The notes under the pieces are model-generated. The model saw only the letters and a program-made list of their open reading frames with translations. It was not told where the DNA came from and ran no database searches. A program made the translations under genes and the position numbers. 64,000 nt of DNA, from contig JAZGTN010000069.1 in the NCBI GenBank assembly GCA_037783415.1, positions 2,232,001 to 2,296,000 on the forward strand, in the 5' to 3' direction. Positions 1 to 13,845 of the stretch are shown here, in pieces (the first letter of the stretch is position 1; every line of letters starts with the position of its first letter). This stretch comes from Leptasterias polaris. Lineage: Eukaryota > Echinodermata > Asteroidea > Forcipulatida > Asteriidae.

Positions 1-1100
1 TCACCAAAAAAGTATTTCATCCAACTTTCCAGAGGCATAAATATTCATGACAGGTATACTTTATGCCGTACACTTGAAACAGTGCACCATCACGATCAAG
101 AGAAAATATCATTCTAAAGAAATAAAACAAATAAATACAAAATACAAAATTCAGTTTCTGGTTTAGGTCTATGCAACTATAATGCATGATGTATTGTTCT
201 GACATAAACTGGTTGACGACGGCAGTGATAACGGCTACGGCGACAACAGAAATGCCGGTAGTTACCACGGAAACCCGATTGACTTCTTTCAAAGCAAACG
301 GGTCATAATAACGATCGCTGATTGGCTTCGACTTTCAAACAGGGGAATCGATGTTGAGTTAATCAAATCCCAGTTCATATAAGATCAAAAGATACGTTTT
401 AAATCCAAAAGATAGTGTTAAAATCGACTGATACCAGCCTACTTTACATAAGAATGTCTAATACTTTCAGATTCAAAGCTCCACAGTATCGATTAATTTA
501 GTATTATAGACACTTTAATACGAATCCAGACGAATGCAGTCGAAAAAGGAATCGATTTTTGTCAGAATGAGCGTATGTCTGTAACACTCATGGTGAATGT
601 GCGCTCTTGGTGGGATAGAGAGACGCACTTCAACTCAAGACTCTGAGACACTCGAACCCATCCCTTGTCAACTCAACTTGTCCGAAAGACAAAGCTGTGG
701 TACTCACATGATTGTCCGGAAAGCACAGAACATACCCGTATCGTTTCCTCCTCTTTGACAAAAATAAATAATTTGTTTTGAATATTTTACCCATCATACG
801 GGTTTACCTTACATTTGATTTGTACAATCAAAGCTGACTAAACTAACGTCGTGTGCCCAAAAGAAGGGCACATAGAGTAATTTTTGCCCAGCAACAGACG
901 GTTGTAAGCAATAAAATGGCTCCTGCCAATAATTGGTATTTACTATTACGTTTTGTTGCCAGAATTATCCCAAAGACAAGTTTGGCCTTTCCCCATGCAG
1001 AATTTACCTTTTCCTACAATGACTAGCGAATGGCAGTAAACCGATCAAACTTTCACGCTTACTGTTCAGGAAAACTGTTTGTGCACATTAACTGCTTACG
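1..1100. other. Intergenic, no gene supported
   Basis: A 91-codon minus frame at 292-17 begins with MKEVNRVSVV and a hydrophobic stretch that could be a membrane segment, followed by a second hydrophobic stretch. It has no recognised relative, no convincing splice donor and no upstream context. I do not call it a gene. Confidence 0.5.
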
Positions 1101-1314
1101 CTCTAAAAACGTCCGGAACAAATCTGACCCGGATTCGAGTTCCGTGTGGCCTGACCCATTGTTGGGTCAGGATTACCCGGAATCTGTGTCAAAATGACGC
1201 AGAATCCGAGTTTAAATCCTATTTTGAACCACTTGACGGGTCAGCCTGACCAGAAAATGAGTCAGGACCCTGAGACCCGGAATCAGGTCAATTCTGACTC
1301 AGGAGTTTCTAGAG
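1101..1314. mobile_element. Family-G MITE (GGGTCAGAATT-rich)
   Basis: The ends ctctaaaaac and gtttctagag enclose a body full of inverted tctgacccgg/ccgggtcaga motifs. A second copy is at 33309-33526 and a degraded one at 25276-25430. Confidence 0.72.
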
Positions 1315-2327
1315 TTGGCTTATTTCCGCGGTAAAACTTTCGTTCATAATTCACATCCCTGTTTTTAAAAGCAGAGGTCAGTTTTTAAACAGGTTGATGG
1401 GAAAGTGTCTACAGCTTTGAAATGGCATTCCCGCCAAGTTCAATAATTTCAAACGTCTATCTGAACAAAATGCGTACGTAAAAAAAAAAAAAGAGATATC
1501 GCCTAACTCACAAGGCCACGGACGGCCACTTCAAGGTGAGGGCTACACATAACTGATTTGGGCTATCGACCCAAATCAATTGACACCAGGGACACGTTGC
1601 CTCCTACTCCTGAGGCTGAAACAGGGTTACCCCCTTTACAGTCCTTAAGGATGTAGGCATGGGTATCATCCACTAGGAGCCTGTCTGGTAGAGCAGAATG
1701 CACTACATTCCCAACTTTTTCTATCCACTATTCAGTGGTCTGAAGTAATAAATTACAACATGCTGTTTTTTAAATGTTATTGGTGGAAACTTCTAGAGTT
1801 ATGGTCTATATAGTCAAGGGGATTGTTCCAACATGCAACTGCTTGTATTGACATGCTATCACTGTTTGAACGCGTAATTACCCATTCGTAAAGTCCCTCA
1901 GTGTTTAGACAACTTCGTGAATTGAAGCACCTGATTCATGTGGAATCGTCAAACAAACAAAATTCCGGCTTGTTATGTTGCAGCTATCCAAACTGCGTGT
2001 AATGAATGGTTCAACATTGGTTTTGGAAAGTGACTCAAAGCTCTTCAGTAAAAAAGATGTGACGGTTTACTTTGTGTGGTTAGCTGATGGTCTCCAAACA
2101 CCCCAATTCGTTATAAATGACAATAACTTAAAAAATAACCGACATTAGACATTTCTTTTATGTCACTTCACCGGAGACAATTTAATATTAACCGTTGATG
2201 AACGCCATAGCCCTGTGTGGTAAATATCACAAGTCTCCCTCCTTGCTCGCAGCTGTGATCGGTTTTTTGAAAGGCTTAGGCAAGACATAGGCCTACTTGG
2301 AAACTTCTAGTAAAAACGATAAACCTG
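1315..2327. other. Intergenic, possible unclassified repeat
   Basis: Bases 1498-1720 are GC-richer than their surroundings and adjoin an A-run at 1481-1492. The block has the look of a short retroelement, with an A-run at one side, but no tRNA boxes are visible. The remainder shows nothing. Confidence 0.45.
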
Positions 2328-2707
2328 CTTAAAAACACTGAACACGTTTGGTAATTGTCAAAGACCAGTATTCTCACTTGGTGTATCCAACATAAATGCA
2401 TAAAATAACAAACCTGTGAAAATTTGGACTCAATTGGTCATTGAAGTTGCAAGAAAATGATGAAAGAAAAAACACCCTTGTTGTACAAATTAGCGTGCTT
2501 TCAGATAGGAATAAAAGGCTTCTGGCCAGAAGTCTTTTATTATTTTAGTGAGAAATTACCTCTTTCTCAAAAACTACGTTACTTCAGAGGGAGTCGTTTC
2601 TCACAATGTTTTATACTATCAACAGCTCTCCGTTGCTCGTTACCAAGGAAGTTTTTATGCTAATATATATTTTGAATAATTACCAAACGTGTACAGTGCC
2701 TTTAAAG
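2328..2707 (+). mobile_element. Family-C MITE
   Basis: About 380 bp, with ends cttaaaaacactgaacacgt and accaaacgtgtacagtgcct as imperfect inverted repeats. Internal text (gtcaaagaccagtattctca, aaattacctctttctcaaaa) recurs at 15425-15745, 51194-51470 and elsewhere. Open frames across it are chance frames of the repeat. Confidence 0.8.
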
Positions 2708-5700
2708 AACCCTTTTGGAAAATTTAGGATTTGTTTCCAGAAAAGTTGTTTTCCGTTCGATGAGTTATTGATTGTAAACATAACATTTGCTAACTGTAAC
2801 ATTTAATTGCTGTTTCTCCAAAATGGCAGAGAAACCTTTACAATTTGGACGAAGTACAGGTTTTGACAATTATTTTGGGAACAAATTATTAATCTGAAAT
2901 CTCTCTGGTAATATAGTTCATACCAGTACCTATCCAACAGGATTAAACTTTTCCGTCTGAACTACTGTCAAAGCCGATTAAATCATTGTTAATAAGAACA
3001 TATAAATCATCATTGCTTATTATTGAATCCCACAATCAACGTAACGAACTGCACAAATTCCCTTACACATTATCAACCGCTTTTCGTTGTTGCTATTTTC
3101 ACTAAAACGGGGACAACCGACATTTTCACACAGGATAAGAAATTGTGTTTGAACACTGAAGAACGAAAATGAATCCCTTCAAAAATCAACGATGTCATAA
3201 ACTTTAAGCATTTAATTCCGAATGAATCTAGATTTGAGTCAACTCTTTACTAATAACAAACTTATGAGATACATTCCCTTTAACAAGTGTAAGTCAAGTG
3301 GAAAGAAAGTGAGAGTAAAGACCCAATAAACAAATGCTCCACACTAAGCCATTGAGACTCAACCCAGCGGCATGAGTGTCATTTTATAGTCCGAAACTCT
3401 AATTCGCAATTCTAAGAAGACACCGCAACCCCAGCAGTTCTGGTCGAGAGAGACGAACATGATTTAATAAACATGTCTTCTCATCACCCGGGGAAGCACT
3501 TGAACGCATCACTGTAAATTACTCCCCGTGTAAGGATAATTTTCCGGGGCATGTCGTGTTGACAAGGCTCGCCATGTTTGTCATTCCGCTTAGCAAAACT
3601 CTCCTTATTTCCCATGGGCTTGAAGCATGCCATCTGGCCATCTGCCGTCGTGAATGGAGTAAGTACACAATGGGTGCATAGTTAGTTAACCTTACAGAAA
3701 GGATAGAGTAAAAGGATGAGAAGTAAAACTCCGCACAGAGGCCCTTTGCGAATGGTGTCTCCTTCTAAGCCACTGGCGCCGATAAGGCTGGGTAACCCTG
3801 CAAGGTGTTTTGCATGTTATGTGGCTATCTCCTTCAAGTTGTCCGCCTAAATTGGCGCGGAGAACACCTACAAAGTGCATTGGCCTTCCAGAGACCTTAC
3901 AAGCAACCCACGCTCCCATTAAGCAAACCCAACCATTCTTTGCGTTTTGTAGGCGTTCTATGATATGATTTTTCCCCCACACTTGAGTAATTTTTCAAAA
4001 TTAAATCACAGGGAGGCTGGTGGGGTCGATAATATAGGTTTAGAATCAAAGATGATAAATTATGCCAAGTGCGAGTGTTGTTGTGGGTGTTAATATGCGA
4101 TAAGATCATTATAGGTTGTTGATTTGTGACATTCAAATGGATTCTTCAACTAAACGGCCCTTAAGTTGATTTAAGCTACTCCTTTGTGAGGTGCTCACAA
4201 AACAATTTTAACACTTTCAGTCAAAACACCGTAGCATTGCTTTCATGTAGAGCGCTATACACATTTTGAAAATCTATGCACAGCATACACATTAGCAAAA
4301 GGGTAAAGTACACAAAAATCCATACAATAAATACGATATATACAATGCCGATAAAAACTTTTCAAATGATGATATAGTGATTTTCATTTTGATTCCATCT
4401 GCCTACCAAGGATGAATACAGACTGAGGTGTTTTTGGACCGAGGGATCAACCTTTTAAAGCCATCTTTTATAGAACTAAATTCTGGGCTAAGTTTGAAAA
4501 TAACTCTTGAACTAGGCATGCTACAGAGTGACGTCATTTGTACTTGACGTTGCCGAAGGCATTCCTGCATCCGAAAATTATACTTTTAGGGCCACTTTGT
4601 GCCATCTTGTGCTGCGAGTTTTACTTTTCACGTCTTGTAGCACGAGATTTGCTGGAGGGATTGTGTATGTTTCTTGGACCATTTGGAAGTTTCAAGAATG
4701 TTGTCAAGTTCTTGAAAGTGTCAAGATTTATATCAGAAGTTAAGTTGGATGCAGTATAAGGAAAATAATTCTATATCGGTACGGAGACAAAAAGTGATGT
4801 TCTAATAAAAAGTTCTAACCGAAAAAAAGCAGCTTTATCTGCAATTCTACGTTCTGCTGTTTCCCCTTTAGTTAGAACAGCTTTACTAAAACATTCATTT
4901 CATTTCATCGGAATCAAAATATGAAAGATAAACAGGTTGGAGCCGTTAGGACAAGGTTGCACGAATCATCCCCATGGGTAAGCGAGTTGGGACCAACATC
5001 ATGTACCGTGGGTTGATCAACATCGGCGGCCGGAAAGGGTTCCATCAGCGGAAGCGAGCATTCCGACACGTACGACAACGGGAACCACAGACTATGAGCC
5101 CAACTAGATTGCCAAAACGGCAGGAGCACGACGGCTCTTTCATGAACGTATCAAACTCTCGTGTGGCCGTAAAACGTAGGACTACTCTAAAATGAATGAA
5201 TACAACTTCAAGATTTTACACGATTGTTCGTCGCTTTCTAATGAAGATTTTGAATTTAAGCATTAAAAGTGTAACGCCAATTATACCTTTTGAACTGTTT
5301 TACCTTTCCAATATTTAATTGATCTTGATGGTAGCCCCGTTCCTTGATAAGTTTTTTATTTAAACATGGAAAAGTACTGACTCACAGTCGCTTCAAGGAG
5401 TATCCCAAGAGATGCCAATAAATGTGAACGTGGGATCAATACTATTATGCTATTTCGATCGATACCAAGCCGAGTACAATAACATTGACGGGGAAAACTC
5501 TCTGGAATTTCATATGGCAGATTATTAGCACTATATCACGGGATGTCATGCCAGTATCCCGGCAAGCCGAATCCGAGGGCAGCATTAACGAACTGCATTT
5601 GTTCCTACCCAGAAAGTGTTTGAATAGTGTAAAAAGATAGTGTTGTTGGTCGTTGGATAGGGCAGTACGCGGGTTACACCGACCTGCCCTCGATCGCTGG

Positions 5701-7299
5701 GCATGGCCGAGATTCCGCACACCATCACCTTTGAGCGAGATACTAATAACCATAACTGGCTTCTCTTCACCCAGGTGTTAAAACAGGGAGATAATTGTAC
5801 TGTGATTAACCACCGAGTGCAAAGAAAGCTAATGTTGTGAGTTTCGTTGATGCAATCGTCACGAGACACTTGTTTGCCCATCCACAACTTGCTTCACCTA
5901 ACCCAGGAGTATAAATGGGAACCTGTGAGGTCTGTAATTGTATTGAGTTAGTTCACCCCTCAGCGTTCTTAATAGTAGAAGCTTTGATGTCTTATATTCC
6001 TCAGGGAATAAGAAAGTTTGATTAAAATGGTTTAGCATATGCCTGACGAACAGGGATAATGCTGTTGTACAGAGCCTTGATCTAGTAAACTAGGATATAA
6101 ATGCGCTTTTAACAAAACCATATTTTATAGATTTTCCCGGTTAGTTTCAGCAATAATTATTTCAGTTTCATCAACACGCATTTGAATTCTCTATTTCATT
6201 TATACATACACTTAAGACTACATTTTCACCATTCTTCAGTTGAATTTCTACTACATATTTACAATTGATGTCATTGAATAGTTGACCAGCCTCTTGTTGT
6301 TGGATTTAACGAAATTGAATGATCTTTGCGACAAAATGGATTTTAATGATCTTATTTGACCAGTAAATGCTAAACTGTTGAAATAGAATTACTCTTTTTG
6401 ACTGTTGAATGTTGATGTGACAAAGCATTCATTTAAAACCAAAATTGAATAAGCTGGGTGTTAATTTGAATGATTTTGTTTGTTGAAATTGGCCGGGAAA
6501 CCTGTATAATGATTAACTTAAGATAATAATCAACGCAGTGAACAGTTTATCTTTTCAATTTTTAAACATAGGCGTACCAACGTTGTGCTTGAGTTGAACA
6601 GAAACTATTTCTCAATAGCCGGTATATATAATAATGTTTCCAACGGGACTTAAATATTTAATTATACCCAGGTTCAAGACTGTCGAAAGTCGTCTGCTAC
6701 CTTTGAATATAAGCTGTTTGAATCCCCAAATTTTATATTCCAGAAAATTGTGTTTAACAATATAATTTAAAATTTACCCAGTCAGTTTACCCTTGTGGTT
6801 TATTATTTGATATACAAATATTCTTCTTCAAAACTAAGGTTTTAAAGAATGGAGTGAGCGTACTCTTCCATAGCAATGACAATCATGCCACAAATTTAAA
6901 CAAACAATGACAAGAAAATTAATTAAAATAAAATAAAATATGACCTAAAAACAAGGACAGACAGGCCCAACCTCACACCCAAGCACCAGTATGATTTCTG
7001 GCTGCTGTCATTTGATTTAAAATCAATGCCATTTCGGTGAGTAATAAACCACACACCCGTACTGGAACGAAACAGTGCCCCCTCTCAACAATTGTCAAAA
7101 CCTCAATCAATATGAAGCGGTCACTCGGCGGGGTTTGCCCTTGTCGCCAATAAGGAGGGTCCACCTTTGGTCTGAGAATAATTTGTTATATATTATATTA
7201 TGTCCTTTTTATGAATCACGAAATGACGTCTTGAAATAAAATTCACACTGGTAATTGATAAGGAGTAAGGGCTTGGCCTACTTAAAGCCCATGTGTCAC
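2708..7299. other. Intergenic, nothing recognised
   Basis: It contains only short chance frames. Patches at 4915-5190 and 5640-5730 are GC-richer, but neither gives a recognisable protein, RNA or repeat. Confidence 0.5.
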
Positions 7300-7610
7300 A
7301 TTAGCAATTGTCAAAAACCAGAATCCATTCTTGATATAACCCAACAGATACATGAAATAACAAACCTGTGAAAATTTAAGCTCAATTGGTCATTGAAGTC
7401 ACGAGGAAAAAGTGGAAAACCTTAAATAATTTCTTGCAAGATCAAAACTAACTGTTTTACTATTTTCTCAAAAATAATTAATTCGTTTCAAGCAAACATA
7501 TTTTAAAGTGAGTTTCCCACCATGACCATCTTTATACTATGTACGTTTTGTGAAAATTTTTGGAACATTTTCACTCTTATAACGCACACCCTTCAGGAGC
7601 CTAGAAACTA
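7300..7610 (+). mobile_element. Family-C MITE, second subtype
   Basis: It shares the left part (aattgtcaaaaaccagaatc, aacaaacctgtgaaaattta). The right half is of the subtype with cccaccatgaccatctttat, also found at 16125-16400 and 63440-63535. Confidence 0.7.
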
Positions 7611-8758
7611 ATTAGGCTTTCGGCGATACCACATCACGATCTCTCCAATGAGCTGGAGTGGTTCAGAAGAGAACTTGACGTTTCAATCAGTATGTTTTCA
7701 TCGTCATCAGGTGAAATACCAACTGAGAATACGCATGCAGCATAGGAAAAACACTTAAGGATGGTATCAAAAACTTGGGATGGATGTTATACCACTAACA
7801 CGCGCTCTGGGAAAGTGACACAACTTTTGAGTTCATATGATAAATTTTGTAAAATGTGTTTTAGTATAGGTCGTGCAGATCTAAAATATGGCAATACCAC
7901 TGAGAAGAAGTCGCCCTCTTTTGCTATAGTCTTGAATTATCTAACTTAACTCTACGGTTCTTTTCACGACGAAGGATTTATTATTGCTTAAGCCGACACA
8001 CTCATAAGTGAAGCAGAGCATGGAAGATGTTCAACATAGGACCAACTATAGCATAGGGCCAAAAAGGCGTTACATTTGTCGTCAAACTAAAAGTACATAA
8101 AACAGCCGTTGAAGAGAGACTTGCATCCGGGAACATCGGTAATTTTGTCAAAAGGCAGGTGTTTTCCCCAGTTCCTTTTCTGCACAATGCAGAAGCACTG
8201 GCGGGAACAACATTTTACCTACTGGGGTGTGTAATGACAACACAACGGTAGTCGATTATGCAAATTAGACGTCAAACTTCACGGGTATTGTCAGGTGGAT
8301 CAAAAGGCAGCCGCCTTGCTGCTGTCAATCACACTCAAATTGAATTAAATATTACCCACCCCCAGAATTTCAATAATCTATACCTTCAACTGTCGCAAAC
8401 TTGGTATACGTTTCCCCCAATAGTTGTTATTGTAAAGGTTTTTCTTAAAATATAATTTTTTTTAAATTTTATTTTATTACAGAAGCAGCAAATTAAGGGT
8501 TCTTAAAACCAATTATCCTAAAAGAATTCCTGCGCCTGAAATACCTTTTTCTTTAAACAGGTACTTGAGCGATTTTTTTTACGAGAATGCTATTAAAACT
8601 TGTTTATAATATGTTTGTTTATCATATAAATGTAATTTATATATTTGTACACTTCTGAATTTTTCGTAATTATCGGTAAAAAAAATTAGGCCAAGACCCC
8701 AAGGTTTTGAAAAACTAGAAACACTTCTGCCGTTGACGGCGTGTGTTAAAATACTTTG

Positions 8759-8839
8759 ACGTCATGTGTGGGAGTTTCCTTTGTTTACCTCCTTGCTGCA
8801 GCAAAGCGGCTATACAAAACGGACTCCCACACATGACGT
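8759..8839. repeat. Hairpin with 17-bp arms
   Basis: The arms acgtcatgtgtgggagt (8759-8775) and actcccacacatgacgt (8823-8839) are perfect complements around a 47-base loop. It may be a small MITE or remnant, and no second copy was seen. Confidence 0.7.
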
Positions 8840-9126
8840 AACATGAGTGATGACACAAAAGGGCTTTTCGCGAATCTTACTGAAAAGCACCGGAGAAGGG
8901 TATTCAAAATGATTTTGTTTTTACACAATTAAGATCTGTTTAATCTCATGTGAACTTAATTTTCTTTTTGGTTGAAAACATTTTGACTGAATTTCAGCAA
9001 AGACTACTCGTTGCCGTTCGTTCAAGTAGATCTTTAAGAACCACAGTAGGAATTATGACTTGACATGAAACATATTTTACTCGATTTCCTGGAATACGTG
9101 ATAAATTATTTCCGTGAAATGCTTCG

Positions 9127-9178
9127 CATGTCAGCGTTGTATAACGTCAGCGTTGTATAACGTCAGCGTTGTATAACG
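9127..9178 (+). repeat. 17-bp tandem repeat, three copies
   Basis: The unit gtcagcgttgtataac is repeated three times at a spacing of 17 bp, followed by a half unit gctaacatagcg. Confidence 0.9.
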
Positions 9179-11308
9179 CTAACATAGCGTTTTGTTTCCA
9201 TGGAAGAGTACTTTATGATTGTACATTCCCAAGAACCGATTTTATACCGATCATTAAAAATCAGAAAAAATAGCTTGGGTTACAACTGCAATCGAATATT
9301 AATATTTGTGTATTTTGTTTTATGTGTTTTATGTTGAACCGTGGTTTCATCACCATAGATGTATCTTTTGTTTAAAATTTTGGCTGTGTTAACATACGTA
9401 CAATCTGTGGTGCCATTTTTACTACAAATTTAACTTTTCAATGAACCAAACGTATTATATTTGAAAATATGCCTATGCACATTTACATTTTATAATTTTG
9501 TTAAGACTATACTCATTGTATGAAAGAATGTCCTATGGATGACAGCCAAACCGTAGTAAGACAGTAAGCAGAGTGAGTGCAATAAAAAGAACAGTGAACG
9601 TGCAGCGGTATAATCTGTCTTCAAGCATTAGTGACTTCATTTTACGATTCATTTAAAATTACAATAAAATTTAAATTTATCAATTAAAACAGCAATATAT
9701 GAGTTCGTTGTTGAAGTTGCCACTGCATTTTAATTGTCCATGAGAAAGTCAACAACATTACGGGTTTATGGAGCAATTTTGTTTAAAACCGTTTACTCAG
9801 TCTGCAGAATTGGGTCATTTAAAAAACAATCTCCACAACTGAGTCGCTGATGCTTGAAGACAGGGGAAAATATGTCATCTCTCTCTAAGAGATTCGATAT
9901 GAATAGCTCGGAGGTTCCCGCGATTAGATTAAGAGCACGATAAATGTTTTAGGACAGTGTACGTCTAAAGGATCACAATGAAGCCCTTTAGCCGTAATTC
10001 GTTTTTATAGAATAGCGGTAAACGGTTTGGCAAAGGACACAAAACTAAAAAAATTACTCTTGTGATGAAGTCGATGATTGTCCACGATAAAGGAATAGTA
10101 ATTGTGCGCTGGCCATCTCCGTCATGACCCCTGTAGATGCTAATGATTACGCTATGGTATATAGCATTGGGGCCTGACCATTATTTACATTCAACTTCAG
10201 TTTGGCCGAGTGAATAGACGAGGGGAAAAACAGGGAGAAAAAACACAACTAAAATCACACGTTTGGCAACAAAATATAAATAAGTAAATAAAAATAAAAA
10301 ATTGTTTCGACTGTCATCAGAACTGAGCTAAGACTGTCAAAACGGTATTGCACTCCATTGCACAAGGTTACCAAAACTCCACACTGTATCACGTTGCAAA
10401 TTAATTCCCTGTCTTCGAACATTTTCTGTTGTTTGTCAAATTCAGAACACATATTTCCTTTCACTCTGAATTGTAAATGACGATCCCAGTTGTTAACAAA
10501 AGCTCAATTTTGTTTAATCCAAGAGTAAATAAATTTTCAATGCGGAAATTTATTCTAATCGAAGAGATCATTGCCTTTGTACGAAAAAGTTTGCATTTTG
10601 CTAACTACGTAATTTAGTACTGTACAGTAATTTCCACAGTTACACAATACAAAATATGAAACTCAAATAAATAAATTGTTCACCACAATATTGGTAACTT
10701 ATAACCATGATATTTTTTAACACATTATTTATAGCCCCCAGGTTTAGTATTTTTTTACATATTATTCTTAACAATAATAATAACCAAAAGCATAAGTAAT
10801 TTTAAGGTGGTTTTCTCAATAATGAAAAAAACCCAAACCCAAAACAAAAAAACATGACGGATAAAAGCAATACTTTGTGTTAATGCAACGTATAACGCTA
10901 CAATAAACTGAAAGCGATTTAAAACAGTGTCTTGTCATTCAATAACACAAATGTTTTATTCATTTATTCATTAATTTATCTACTTTCATTTGTGCAAATA
11001 TGTGAATATTATCACTAATATACGAATGCTGTGTACACTCTTCAAATCACAAACACACAATCACACCGATTACTACCTAACGAAACGATTATTGTTAAAG
11101 CATATGCAAAACAGTGCACATACTTGTAATGTCATTCATGACTATTGTCCATAATTCAAGTTTAATTTGACTCATTTAATAACAGCCATTGAGATTTTTT
11201 CTACACAGATGCATTAAGGATTTCTGATTTCGCTTGTTGTAATAACAAAGCAGTATGAATTATCTCGCCGGTATCAGCCCCTTAGACGTATAGCAAATAG
11301 CCAAGGGG

Positions 11309-11509
11309 CAGTGTCCTTTCAAAGCACTAGGCCGTGCTAGTCCAAATAGCACGCGATTATTTTTTTACAAAAAAATAACTGCCCTTAATTAATGTCAAAT
11401 TAATTAAAAGCCTTTTAAATACTGCCCCCAGCTGGGGGACACTCCCTAGGTCGTACGGGCACACGTGTCGGCTTGGCCCTCAGTATAAAGGTACCATTAA
11501 AGGACACTG
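11309..11509. mobile_element. Possible MITE with 11-bp ends
   Basis: The ends cagtgtccttt and aaaggacactg are perfect inverted repeats 201 bp apart. The interior has further short palindromes such as ccccagctgggg. No second copy was seen in the window. Confidence 0.5.
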
Positions 11510-12639
11510 TAAATGGAATCAGAAGTAATTCACTTCGAAACTAACCACAAAAGACTGGATGTATTTTTATCAATCCAGAAATCCCACTCACTCGACCCGC
11601 GTCCACGACTTGACCTCGGCAAAACACAAGAATCAATTAATAATGTAATTATTTTCTCTTGAAATATCATTGAAAATAAGTTGGTCATATGTAATAAACG
11701 CGCCCGCGGCTCTACCTTGCAAGTAACTGCATGTTTAAACTCATTATGTTACGCAAACTATCTTAAATGGCCAGTTAAATTCAAAAACTGCAGGCATAGC
11801 TACAGTTTTGGTTTTAATGACCACATTCGTTTTTATTCAATGGTACATATGGATATTCTAGTAGCTCAAGCAAAATCAATGTTCTTGGTGAGATTCGAAA
11901 GTCTTAAGCAAAATTTCGCAATTATCATCCGTACAGATTGCACTATATCCGTACTTATTGCAAAGCTGTTTTGCTGGGTGGATACGGGAGAAGGGGCTAC
12001 CACCCACTCCCCCTTCATCCGAACGGATTTCCTCACCAAGATGACATACCGATTTTAGACGGCGATTGCAAACCCTCAGTCATTTCTTTCACTGTCACTA
12101 ATTCTACGCCAAGGTTATAATTAGTCTCCGTCAATTCCTCCGAGGATGAGGGGCTGCACCCATCGCTATCCTACCCCGGTTCAGTTGGCCCACCTGCCCG
12201 TTCAAGACTCTTCAGAGACCCGGCTGTCCTCGGCAGGGGTACCGTCAAAAATGAATTCAAGGACCCGCTAAGATGAAGCCAACACAGAGTCCTCGTTCCT
12301 CAATTCTTCCAAATTAAAACGTGGAAGTTTTTCAATCAAACACTGCTCTTAAACGTAAACAAAATAGATGTTTTCCCACAAAAGTCTGTAGTTTCCTGTT
12401 GTTGGAATGAGTTTATTCTTAATTATGTGTGTGGGCAGGAAAGATGAAAGGTGATTAATCAAACTGGTTCAATGGATCATTTTTCAAGAATAGAGTGGCC
12501 TGATCCCACAAAGGATGACGAGTTTTCAATATCGTGGTCTGAAGGAACAGATAAGAGTTATCCTTTTCACTCATGTGAGGAAAGAGCTTTCTAAAGACAT
12601 GCAGCAAACGTTAGCAATCATAACATACCAATTTTGGAC

Positions 12640-12815
12640 TTGAGAACAAAAGCCGTCCACACAATGTAGGGACTTGAAACTTCATGTGGTCTTTTACACG
12701 TAGACAAAGTGTTGTCATCAATGTTTAACTAATAATTATATCTTGTTCTTAAGTGCACACAAAAGAGTGTCCACAGAGTGTATGTAACACAGAGCTGGGT
12801 GTACTAGATGGTGAA
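12640..12815 (+). repeat. Dispersed repeat, copy 1
   Basis: It includes gccgtccacacaatgt and gtgtccacagagtgtatgta acacagagc. The same words are inverted at 34315-34450, so this is an interspersed element of unknown class. Confidence 0.5.
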
Positions 12816-13659
12816 CTTACAGGCCAACGACTGCTACTATATGACTTCTTGTTGGAACTATCGAAACATTTACTCGCACACTTTATGAACAAAGACAGAC
12901 TATGGTGATAAAGTGTTTTGGTTTATGGGAAAGTACACCATTCCGAAAATACAATTATAAAAATATTACACAATTGTTTTACAAATATTTCAAAACATTC
13001 AAGCATCCAAATAATATCTCCTGAATTGGAGCAGAGTATACTATTCACGTCGAGACAACTACGGCTCTTTTCAGAGCCAACAATCCTCCCTAATAAAGCG
13101 TGGGATTTACACATGGCGATACCCGTATAGTACTATAGTTACCTCCAAAATATCTTTGAATTGTAAATTAAAGAAGATTCGCCATTCGAAATATGTTCAT
13201 GTAGTTCACCCCCTCAACATGCAGGTTGTATTTTTGGGATGATATAAACAAAATTATAATAAACGAAAGCAATTATAAAACGTAATGAACGTTAACAAAT
13301 CTGTCACTTGGAGGCTTCTCCAGGTTTTACCCATTAATTGAATGGGTTAATCGTCTGGCTGCACAGAGAGAACGTTGCTCATGATCAAACTCATCAAACC
13401 GTGAGCTTTGTGTTTCGTTTGCGTTCTTGAGGGAGGAGGGCGGGGTTTAATAGAGATTGAGAAAATTGGTGTTGTAAAGGTGATGGCATTGTGGGCATTG
13501 GTTGTGGGATTGTGCCAAAGTGTGTGATATTGTGAAAGGCGTTTGGGAATAGACCCTTCCCACCCTTCGCGCGTGTGCACCAACACTACTGTTCGTTTTT
13601 TTTTTGCTGATGTTGGTGTGACGCATAGATTGATTGCACATTGATCTCTATTATGTTAT

Positions 13660-13845
13660 CAAATAATGGAGACCAATGACCTTGCACATGACGTCATTGA
13701 CCGCCATCTTTGATGACAAACAATGGAAACGTGCACTAGTGCACGCTCTGCGCACGACTCTCGGCCAATGATAGCCTTTCACTCGTGCACGTTTCATCAA
13801 CAATGGCGGCCAATACAAGGAGTCTATTCGCGTTTGTGCGCTTGC
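13660..13845. mobile_element. Family-F-like MITE, diverged
   Basis: It is a GC-richer patch with ccttgcacatgacgtcattg on the left and ggcggccaatacaaggagtc on the right, plus internal inverted pairs gtgcactagtgcac and cactcgtgcacg. The terminal repeats are weak. Confidence 0.55.

Larger units (their letters stand above)
7611..11308. other. Intergenic, mostly featureless
   Basis: Apart from the hairpin at 8759-8839 and the 17-bp repeat at 9127-9178, I see AT-rich sequence with A/T runs and no gene. Confidence 0.5.

Noticed and set aside
17..292. Small membrane protein gene on the minus strand
   Set aside because: It has one hydrophobic N-terminal stretch but no homology, splice sites or promoter that I can support.
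4915..5195. Basic protein resembling a ribosomal protein
   Set aside because: The 73-codon plus frame is Arg/Lys-rich but matches no ribosomal protein I know and lacks exon context.
11681..12058. A 125-codon plus frame
   Set aside because: No recognised domain and no gene-like context.
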